A stretch of 64,000 nucleotides of DNA from Archangium sp. (GTDB lineage Bacteria; Myxococcota; Myxococcia; Myxococcales; Myxococcaceae), in NCBI GenBank assembly GCA_022843845.1, contig JALHMW010000001.1:248001-312000 (forward strand), read 5' to 3'. The notes beneath the pieces were generated by a model. That model worked only from the letters and a program-made list of their open reading frames with translations, was not told where the DNA came from and did not search any database. Position numbers and translations under genes: made by a program. Below, piece after piece: positions 55,003 to 61,964 of this stretch (position 1 is the first letter of the stretch; each line of letters opens with the position of its first letter).

Positions 55003-55757
55003 CGCGTCACCGGGTTGCGCAGCACCCCGATGCCCTCGATGTCGACCTCGACGACGTCGCCCGGCTGCATGGGCCCGACGCCCGACGGCGTACCGGTCGA
55101 GACGACGTCGCCAGGCAGCAGCGTCATGATGTTCGAGATGAAGGCCACCAGCTTCGCGGGCGCGTGCACCATGTCGCTCGTGCGGCCCGATTGTTTCTGA
55201 ACGCCGTTGAGCCGGCAGCGCACCTCGAGATCGCCGAAGTCGAGGCCGCGCACCATGAACGGGCCGCAGCACGCGAACGTGTCGTACGACTTCGCGCGCG
55301 TGTGCTGAACTTCGCGCTTCTGGACGTCGCGGGCGGTGACGTCGTTGAAGCAGGTGACCGCGAAGATGCCTTCTGCGGCTTCTGCTTCGGTCGCGCGCGT
55401 CAGCGTCTTGCCGATGACGAGCCCGAGCTCAGCCTCGTGGTGCACGTCGTTGCTCGCGGGCGGCATGACGATGGGCGACAGATGCGGGTTCAGCGCCGTC
55501 ATCGGCTTCATGAAGATGAGCGGCTCGACGGGCACGGGCTTGCCCATCTCTTCGGCGTGTTTGCGGTAGTTCTGCCCGATGGCGACGACCTTGGTGGCGT
55601 CGCTCGGCACCAGCCACCTGACCGCGTCGAGTTCGAACACCTCGCCGGTGCGGTGGGGTCTCGCCCAGGGCGCGGCCGAGAGCACGTGCACGCGAGGCTC
55701 CTGCACCTCGACGTACCGCGGGCCAGCAGGCGTGTGGATGCGTCCGTACCGGGTCAT
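54999..55757 (-). CDS. Fumarylacetoacetate hydrolase family protein
   Basis: This 252-residue protein has the FAH fold: VAIGQNYRKHAEEMG, IFMKPMTALN, the metal-binding HHEAELGLVIGK, FNDVTARDVQK, and TGTPSGVGPMQPGDVVEVDIEGIG. Family members hydrolyse or decarboxylate beta-keto or acylpyruvate-type acids in aromatic and related degradation. The exact substrate cannot be assigned. It follows dapB by one base in a run of overlapping genes. Confidence 0.93.
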   Translation of the reverse strand: MTRYGRIHTPAGPRYVEVQEPRVHVLSAAPWARPHRTGEVFELDAVRWLVPSDATKVVAIGQNYRKHAEEMGKPVPVEPLIFMKPMTALNPHLSPIVMPPASNDVHHEAELGLVIGKTLTRATEAEAAEGIFAVTCFNDVTARDVQKREVQHTRAKSYDTFACCGPFMVRGLDFGDLEVRCRLNGVQKQSGRTSDMVHAPAKLVAFISNIMTLLPGDVVSTGTPSGVGPMQPGDVVEVDIEGIGVLRNPVTR

Positions 55758-55758
55758 C

Positions 55759-56565
55759 TCACGCTCCGAGCACGTCGCTCATGCCGTACAGCCCAGGCGC
55801 CCGGCCCTGCACCCACCGCGCAGCCCGGAGCGCCCCGCGGCCGAACTGCTCACGGCTCGAGGCGCGGTGGGTGAGCTCGATGCGCTCTCCATCGCCGAAG
55901 AAGTACACGGTGTGTTCGCCCACCACGTCGCCGCCGCGCAGCGTCTGAACGCCGATCTCTTCGCGCCGACGCTCGCCGATGGTGCCGACGCGAGAGGTGC
56001 GGATCTCTTCAGGCCGACGCAGCAGCGCCTTCGAGATCTCCTCCGCCAGCCGCAGCGCGGTGCCGCTCGGGGCGTCCTTCTTGTGGCGGTGGTGCGCCTC
56101 GAGCACGTCGATGTCGAAGTCGCGCCCGAGCCTGGTCGCCAGCTGCGCGGCGATCTCGATCACCATGTTCACGCCGATGCTCATGTTGGGCGACATCACG
56201 ACGGGGACGACCTTCGCGGCCTCGGCGATCTCGGCCTTCGCCTCTGCCGAGAAACCGGTCGAGCCGACGACGAGCGGCACCTGCTTCGCGGCACAGACCT
56301 TCGCGTGTGCGACCGACGCTTCAGGCGTGGTGAAGTCGATGACGACGTTCGCGCCGACGACGGCTTCCGCGAGCGAGTCGACGCACGGCACCTCGAGCAT
56401 GCCCAGGTGACACGCGAGCCCGACGTCGAGGCCGACCGACGGAGCGCCCTTCTTCTCCGTCCCGCCCGACAGCGCGAAGCCCTCGGTGTCACGCACCAGC
56501 TTCACCAGCATCTGGCCCATGCGGCCGGTGACGCCGGTGATGACCGTCTTCACGTCCGCGGCCAT
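55759..56565 (-). CDS. dapB: 4-hydroxy-tetrahydrodipicolinate reductase
   Basis: The protein has 268 residues. NAD(P)-binding GVTGRMGQML opens the protein, VVIDFTTPEAS and VVGSTGFS follow, then the catalytic region EAHHRHKKDAPSGTALRLAE with the catalytic His and Lys and the PSGT loop. It reduces the DapA product in lysine and diaminopimelate synthesis. It starts one base after dapA ends. Confidence 0.97.
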   Translation of the reverse strand: MAADVKTVITGVTGRMGQMLVKLVRDTEGFALSGGTEKKGAPSVGLDVGLACHLGMLEVPCVDSLAEAVVGANVVIDFTTPEASVAHAKVCAAKQVPLVVGSTGFSAEAKAEIAEAAKVVPVVMSPNMSIGVNMVIEIAAQLATRLGRDFDIDVLEAHHRHKKDAPSGTALRLAEEISKALLRRPEEIRTSRVGTIGERRREEIGVQTLRGGDVVGEHTVYFFGDGERIELTHRASSREQFGRGALRAARWVQGRAPGLYGMSDVLGA

Positions 56566-56566
56566 C

Positions 56567-57451
56567 TCACTTCACCACGCCGAGCTTCTGCAGCTCGGCC
56601 TTCAGCTTGACGGTGTTCGCCTCCGACATGGGGAAGAGCGGCGGGCGAATGTCGAGGCCGAAGCGGTTCATCAGGTGGAGCGCCATCTTCACGGGAATCG
56701 GGTTCGACTCGCAGAAGAGCACGCGGTGCAGCGGCTGGAGCTTGAGCTGCATCGCCACCGCCGTCTTGAAGTCGCCCTTCAGCGCGGCCGCGACGAGGTC
56801 GGCCATCTGGCGCGGCACCACGTTCGACGACACGCTCACCACGCCACTGCCACCCGAGGCGATGAACGGCGCCACCACGAAGTCGTCACCCGACAGGAGC
56901 GTCAGGCGGTCGCCGCAGAGCTCGAACACGTCGAGGGTGCGCAGGATGTTGCCGGTGGCCTCTTTCAGCGCCACCACTTCATCGATGTCGCACAGCCGTT
57001 TCACCGTCTCGGGGAGCATGTCGACGCCCGTTCGACCCGGCACGTTGTAGGCCATGATCGGAAAGCCGGGGTGCGCCTGCGCCAGCAGCTTGTAGTGCTC
57101 CACGAGGCCGGGCTGCGTGGGCTTGTTGTAGTAGGGCGTGACGATCAACGTGCCGTCTGCGCCGAGATCGCGCGCCACCTTCATCGACTCGATGCACTCG
57201 GCGGTGTTGTTGCTCCCGGCGCCCGCGAAGACCTTCACGCGGCCCTTGTTGACGGCGATGCAGACCTCGATGGCGCGGCGGCGCTCGGTGGCCGACATGG
57301 TGACGGACTCGCCGGTGGTGCCCATCGGGATGAGCACGGACGTGCCGTTGGCGATCTGATCGTTGACGAGCCACTCGTAGGCGGCCTCGTCGAGCGCGCC
57401 GTTCTTGAAGGGCGTGGCCAGCGCCGTCATCGAGCCAGACAGCTTCATCAT
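56567..57451 (-). CDS. dapA: 4-hydroxy-tetrahydrodipicolinate synthase
   Basis: This 294-residue TIM-barrel enzyme has MGTTGESVTM, the Tyr of IMAYNVPGRTGVD, and the Schiff-base Lys in VVALKEATGN. It condenses pyruvate with aspartate semialdehyde, the first step committed to lysine/diaminopimelate. Its start overlaps the lysA stop as ATGA. Confidence 0.97.
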   Translation of the reverse strand: MMKLSGSMTALATPFKNGALDEAAYEWLVNDQIANGTSVLIPMGTTGESVTMSATERRRAIEVCIAVNKGRVKVFAGAGSNNTAECIESMKVARDLGADGTLIVTPYYNKPTQPGLVEHYKLLAQAHPGFPIMAYNVPGRTGVDMLPETVKRLCDIDEVVALKEATGNILRTLDVFELCGDRLTLLSGDDFVVAPFIASGGSGVVSVSSNVVPRQMADLVAAALKGDFKTAVAMQLKLQPLHRVLFCESNPIPVKMALHLMNRFGLDIRPPLFPMSEANTVKLKAELQKLGVVK

Positions 57452-58689
57452 GGAGTCTCTCCTCGCATCAAATCCGTCACGGTTTCCCGCACCCGCACTA
57501 CGCGAAACGTCTCGCCGTCCACCAGCACCTCGGGTGGGCGTGGGCGCGAGTTGTACGACGACGACATCGACATGCCATACGCGCCCGCTGTCATCACGGC
57601 CAGCAGGTCGCCCTGCGCCAGCGGCGACATCGGCCTCGCGTGCCCCAGCACGTCACTGGACTCACACACCGGGCCGACCACGTCGACGGTCACCTTCTTG
57701 CCCTTGCGTGGCGCGACCGGCGCAATCTCGTGGTGCGCCTCGTACAGCGCGGGGCGGAGCAGGTCGTTCATGCCTGCGTCGACGATGACGAAGTGTTTGG
57801 CGGGCGTCTTCTTCCGGTAGAGCACGCGGGTCAGCAGCACGCCGGCGTTCGCCACCAGCACACGGCCGGGCTCCAGCACGAGCGTCGCGCCCAGGCCGTG
57901 GAGCGGCTCGAGCACCGCCTTCGCGTAGTCGGCGACGCCCGGCGGCGTCTCGGTCGAGTACGTCACGCCGAGGCCACCGCCGACGTCGAGGTGCGTGAGC
58001 GGAAAGCCCTTCGCGCGGAGCGTCTTGTAGACGTCTCCCACCAGGGTCATCGCCTGGCGAACCGGGCGCGTGTCGGTGAGCTGGCTGCCGATGTGACAGT
58101 CGAGGCCGCGCGCGACCAGGCCCTTCATGCGCTTGGACTTCGCATAGAGCGCGACCGCTTCACCGACCGGCACGCCGAACTTCGACGTCTTGAGGCCCGT
58201 CGCGATGTAGCGGTGCGTCTTCGCGTCGACGTCGGGGTTCACCCGCAGCGCGAACGGTGCCTGTACGCCGAGGCGTTGGCCGACGCGATCGAGCGCCTCG
58301 AGCTCCTCTGCGCTCTCGACGTTGAACATCAGGATGCCGGCGCGAATGGCGGCGACCATCTCGTCCTCGGTCTTCCCCACGCCCGCGAAGACGACCTTGC
58401 GCAGGTCGCCACCGACGCGGCGAACACGTTCCAACTCTCCGACCGAGACGATGTCGAAGCCGGCGCCGCCCTTCGCGAAGAGCTTCAAGACCGCGAGCGT
58501 GCTGCACGCCTTCACCGAGTAGCAGACCAGCGTCGGCGTGCTCGCGAAGGCCTGCTGCACGACGCCCAGATGACGGGTGAGCGTGGCGGTCGAGTAGATG
58601 TACGCGGGCGTACCGACGGCCTCGGCGATGCGGCTCAACGGCACGCCTTCGCAGTGGAGCGCACCGTCGGTCATGTCGAAGTGATTCAC
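57448..58689 (-). CDS. lysA: Diaminopimelate decarboxylase
   Basis: This protein starts at GTG (an ATG five codons in is a less likely start); 413 residues. PLP-binding Lys is in CYSVKACSTLAVL, with HIGSQ, GGGLGV, LEPGRVLVANAG, the Cys-containing CESSDVLG and MSMSSSYNSRPR at the substrate site. It makes lysine from diaminopimelate. Its start overlaps the lptM-like stop as GTGA. Confidence 0.97.
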   Translation of the reverse strand: MNHFDMTDGALHCEGVPLSRIAEAVGTPAYIYSTATLTRHLGVVQQAFASTPTLVCYSVKACSTLAVLKLFAKGGAGFDIVSVGELERVRRVGGDLRKVVFAGVGKTEDEMVAAIRAGILMFNVESAEELEALDRVGQRLGVQAPFALRVNPDVDAKTHRYIATGLKTSKFGVPVGEAVALYAKSKRMKGLVARGLDCHIGSQLTDTRPVRQAMTLVGDVYKTLRAKGFPLTHLDVGGGLGVTYSTETPPGVADYAKAVLEPLHGLGATLVLEPGRVLVANAGVLLTRVLYRKKTPAKHFVIVDAGMNDLLRPALYEAHHEIAPVAPRKGKKVTVDVVGPVCESSDVLGHARPMSPLAQGDLLAVMTAGAYGMSMSSSYNSRPRPPEVLVDGETFRVVRVRETVTDLMRGETP

Positions 58690-58820
58690 GGCGCCTCCCG
58701 GCAGCAGCCCGCGTCGAGCACTTCAGCCGGCGGTGGAGGCACGTCTTTTTCGAGCGGCGGTTTTGGAGGCCCTTTGATGCCGCAGGCGCTCAACAGCAGA
58801 AGACTCAGGAGTCGAAACAC
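58686..58820 (-). CDS. lptM: LptM-like small lipoprotein upstream of lysA
   Basis: From a GTG the product is 44 residues: a short hydrophobic segment (RLLSLLLLSAC) and then CGIKGPPKPPLEKD. The CG[LI]KGP motif right after the lipobox is typical of LptM (YifL), an outer-membrane lipoprotein that helps mature the LptD translocon. Such genes often sit just before lysA in proteobacteria, as here with a GTGA overlap. The start could be nine bases further upstream at another GTG, with a worse ribosome site. Confidence 0.8.
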   Translation of the reverse strand: MFRLLSLLLLSACGIKGPPKPPLEKDVPPPPAEVLDAGCCREAP

Positions 58821-58864
58821 GCGGCGCACCCTGCCGGGAAGCCGGTGACGCGGCAAGCCGGGAA

Positions 58865-59413
58865 TCAGGGCACACACTTCGCCTCGAGCTTCTGGAGCTT
58901 CTCGTCGAACTCGGGGCCCATGCGCTTCTCGAGGCCGACCACCGACCACAACAACCGAGGCACGCCGTGCAGGTCGCCAGAGACGACGTATTCCACTTGG
59001 GTCGACCCGGGCGCCTTCTCGGTCAACACGAACTCCAGGCTGCTGTGGCCTGTGCCGAACGAGCCGTGGCTCTCGTTCGTGTAGCGAACCTGCGAGTCCG
59101 CTACCTCGGCCAGCGTCATTCGTCCGAGGCTGCGCGAGTCCTTCCGCTCGACCCACGCGCCCACGCCCGAGCTGACGGTCGAGAACGTGATGACGGGAGG
59201 ATCGTGCGGGTCGGCAAAACCACCCAGCCACGCGTGGAGCTCGCGCACGTCGATGAGGTGCGGCCGTATGACTGCAGGAGCAGCGGCGATCGTGCGCGAA
59301 CGGCTGAAGCGGAAGTGGTCCGGCTGCATCGCGTAGACGGCCGAAAGCGCTCCGCCGACTAGCACCAGAAAGCCCAGCGCCACCGCTCCACCGACCTTCA
59401 GCCACGTCGACAT
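58865..59413 (-). CDS. SRPBCC/START-type protein with N-terminal membrane anchor
   Basis: The protein has 182 residues. A TM segment (VGGAVALGFLVLVGGALSAVYA) anchors it, followed by an SRPBCC-fold (FRFSRSRTIAAAPAVIRPHLID, HAWLGGFA, GAWVERKDSRSLGRMTLAEV, EYVVSGDLHG). Family members often bind hydrophobic ligands or act as polyketide-cyclase-like proteins. The ligand is unknown. It lies 44 bases upstream of the lptM-like start on the same strand, so it may lead the lysine operon. Confidence 0.85.
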   Translation of the reverse strand: MSTWLKVGGAVALGFLVLVGGALSAVYAMQPDHFRFSRSRTIAAAPAVIRPHLIDVRELHAWLGGFADPHDPPVITFSTVSSGVGAWVERKDSRSLGRMTLAEVADSQVRYTNESHGSFGTGHSSLEFVLTEKAPGSTQVEYVVSGDLHGVPRLLWSVVGLEKRMGPEFDEKLQKLEAKCVP

Positions 59414-59605
59414 TCCCGCACCGTACTCTCTCAACCCGCTGATCAACCTCGGCTTTCCGCACCTTTCGTCAAGAACGGAAACACGCCCGAGAAAAACGGT
59501 GCACACGTGTAGGGGGTCTTGGGTCTACCCCGCACCTGAGGGCGGTTCCCCTCTCCCAACACCACTCTTCACGCCGCGACTGCGGCTTTCACCTGGAGCT
59601 TCCAG

Positions 59606-61846
59606 ATGGGCGTTCTTTTGCTTCTCGTCGGCGTCGCAGTTGGCGCGTTCGGTCTCTTCCAGCACGTCAAGGGCAAGCGCATTCTCGCCGCGCCTTTCAA
59701 GAAGACCGGTGAGCTCGCGAAGAACCCGACCAGCTCGGATCCCAAGGGCGCGATGTCGACCGAGGGCAAGGTGATCGCTCCGGCGCAGCAGCTGCTCTCG
59801 CCGTGCACCCAGCAGCCCTGCCTCGCGTACGAGGTGAAGGTCGAGCGGCTGTGGGAGAAGGTCGAGACGACGCAGGACGGCACCAAGACGGTCAAGGGCT
59901 CGGACACGCTCGACACGCTCAAGGGCGGCTCGGTGTTCAGCGTCGACGACGGCTCCGGCGCGGTGCAGATCGACGTCAGCAAGGGCGCCGACTTCGACAA
60001 CTTCAAGGACGGCTTCAAGAAGGAGCTCAACGGCCGCGGCTGGGCCTCGCAGATTCAGTTCGGCGAGCTCTCGTACGACGTGCCCGTCATCAGCGACTCC
60101 GAGAAATACACCATCGGCTTCAAGGCGACCGAGAAGTACGTGCCGGCGGAAGGCAGCCTCTTCGTCCTCGGCAAGATCGAGGGCGGGAAGATCGTCAAGC
60201 CGGGCTGGCGCTCGATGATGACGTCGTCAAAGGGCCGCGATGGCCTCATCGGCAGCATCAACAAGAAGAAGAAGTTCTCGTTCATCGGTGGCGGCGTCGC
60301 GGCGGTGCTGTCGGTGCCCCTGATGATCTTCGGGCCGTCGCTGAGCGATGGCGCCTCGTCGGGCCCCTCGGATCCGAACCACGGCTTCGGCGGCTCGTGC
60401 GCCTCGACGCTGACCGGCGCGGTCTCGAAGTGCAGCGGCCATGTCTCGAACAAGGAAGGCGAGTCGTACACCTGGACCGTCACCCGCAAGGACACCTACG
60501 AGCTCGCCGCGGTGCCGGCGAAGGGCAAGAAGTACACGCTCAACCCGCAGCTGGTGCTGGAGCGTGACGGTGAGGAGCTCGCCAACGTCGAAGGCTACGG
60601 CGAAGCGGCGAAGACCTCGCTCGAGCTCGAGCCCGGCACCTACTCGCTGCAGGTCAAGAGCGTCGGCGGCTTCGTCATCAAGGGCGGCTTCTCGTTCGAC
60701 CTGCAGATCGACGCGCAGAACCCCGAGCCGGTCGCGGCTCCGCTCGTCGCTGAAGCTGACGCAGACGCTGACGCCGCGCCGCTCTCGAAGAAGGACGCCC
60801 TGAAGGCGAAGGTCGCCGCGCTCAAGGCGAAGAAGGCCGGCAAGGCCGCGCCTGCTCCCGCTCCGGTCGAGCCTGCCGTCGAAGCCCCCGTCGCGGTCGT
60901 CGCCGTCGAAGACGCCTTCGAGCTCCGTCCGAATGTCGCCTCCTGCAACCTGCCGTCGAACGGCTCGTGCTCGGAGTACCCGGCGCACACCGAGGCCGCG
61001 AAGAAGGGCTGCGAGATGTTCAAGGGCGAGTACGCGAAGAAGGCGTGCAGCCGTGAGAACGCGGTCGGCGCGTGCGTGATGAAGTCTGGTGACGTCAACC
61101 TGCTCTACGCGGGCGGCTCGATGGGGCTGACGCGGAAGAACGCCGGCATCATGTGCCCGAAGAACCTGGGCCAGCTCGCGGTGGCGCCAGAGGAGGCCCC
61201 GTCGGAGTCGCCTGTGAAGGTCGCCGCCCTCCAGCCGGTCGTCGTCCCCGAGATCGACCTCACGCCTGCCGCCGTCGAGCCCGAGCCGGTGCAGGAGCCG
61301 CTCGCTGCTGCCGAGCCCGAATTGGAGATCTCCGCGAAGAACCTCACCAGCGTCTCGGTCGAGATGAACAAGGCGTGCGGCACGATGCACTGCAAGCGCG
61401 GCTTCCAGTACATCTTCACCAACCTCTCGTGCGACAAGACGGCGCGGTGGTGCCAGCTCGACGTGACGGCCATGGAGCGCGCCTCACACGAGACCTTCGT
61501 CGCCACCCTGCCCTTCACGCCTTCCGCGAAGACCCGCTCGGCGTTCGACGCGGCCACCGATGAAGCCCTGCGCGCCTTCGAAGATGCGCCGAAGTCGGGC
61601 CGCCTCGCTGCAGTGGTGATGCAGGCCGAGAAGAAGCCGGTCGTCGCCGTCGCTGCCAAGCGCGTCGTCGTCGCCGAGCCCATCGCGAAGAAGTCGGCGA
61701 CTGTCGCCACCCGCACCGTCGCCGTCGCTCCGAAGGCCCAGCCCGCGCCCATCGCTGCGCCGGCTCCCGCTCCCGTGAAGGCCGCTTCGGTCAAAACCTC
61801 GGCAGCCCCCGTGGTGCAGCGCGCGAACAAGAACATGGCCGACTGA
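59606..61846 (+). CDS. Membrane protein with GIDE/BAM-type domain and Cys-rich region
   Basis: This 746-residue protein has an N-terminal TM (VLLLLVGVAVGAFGLFQHV). Residues 30-215 (LSPCTQQPCLAYEVKVERLW, SVFSVDDGSGAVQIDV) match the GIDE/MUL1 'beside-a-membrane' domain, and a second TM follows (IGGGVAAVLSVPLMIFG). Next come a PPC-like beta domain (YTWTVTRKDTYELAAVPAKG) and a region with repeated Ala/Pro/Lys. A Cys-rich segment (SCNLPSNGSCSEYP...GACVMKSG) near 450-515 is reminiscent of small Cys-rich modules common in myxobacterial proteins. Eukaryotic GIDE/MUL1 are mitochondrial E3 ligases; the bacterial function is unknown. Confidence 0.82.
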   Translation: MGVLLLLVGVAVGAFGLFQHVKGKRILAAPFKKTGELAKNPTSSDPKGAMSTEGKVIAPAQQLLSPCTQQPCLAYEVKVERLWEKVETTQDGTKTVKGSDTLDTLKGGSVFSVDDGSGAVQIDVSKGADFDNFKDGFKKELNGRGWASQIQFGELSYDVPVISDSEKYTIGFKATEKYVPAEGSLFVLGKIEGGKIVKPGWRSMMTSSKGRDGLIGSINKKKKFSFIGGGVAAVLSVPLMIFGPSLSDGASSGPSDPNHGFGGSCASTLTGAVSKCSGHVSNKEGESYTWTVTRKDTYELAAVPAKGKKYTLNPQLVLERDGEELANVEGYGEAAKTSLELEPGTYSLQVKSVGGFVIKGGFSFDLQIDAQNPEPVAAPLVAEADADADAAPLSKKDALKAKVAALKAKKAGKAAPAPAPVEPAVEAPVAVVAVEDAFELRPNVASCNLPSNGSCSEYPAHTEAAKKGCEMFKGEYAKKACSRENAVGACVMKSGDVNLLYAGGSMGLTRKNAGIMCPKNLGQLAVAPEEAPSESPVKVAALQPVVVPEIDLTPAAVEPEPVQEPLAAAEPELEISAKNLTSVSVEMNKACGTMHCKRGFQYIFTNLSCDKTARWCQLDVTAMERASHETFVATLPFTPSAKTRSAFDAATDEALRAFEDAPKSGRLAAVVMQAEKKPVVAVAAKRVVVAEPIAKKSATVATRTVAVAPKAQPAPIAAPAPAPVKAASVKTSAAPVVQRANKNMAD

Positions 61847-61909
61847 CTTCGACTTCCCCTGACCGCGCTCGCGCCGATCGAACCGGGCCGGCGATGCAGC
61901 GCGGACGAC

Positions 61910-61946
61910 GGGCCTGGCTCCTCACGGAGTCGGGCCTTTCGTGTTT
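61910..61946 (+). terminator. Intrinsic terminator candidate after the GIDE-domain gene
   Basis: A 12-base stem (GGGCCTGGCTCC / GGAGTCGGGCCT, three wobble pairs) with loop TCAC is followed by TTTCGTGTTT. It lies 63 bases past the stop of the GIDE-domain gene and 18 bases before the next start codon, so it could also act as an attenuator for the next gene. Confidence 0.6.
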
Positions 61947-61964
61947 CTGCAGCATGGGTCTGCA

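Noticed and set aside
59414-59605. 192-base divergent gap with TTGACG and ACACGTGT-type short palindromes
   Set aside because: No matching -10 at proper spacing was found for either strand, and the 8-base palindrome alone is too short to assign.
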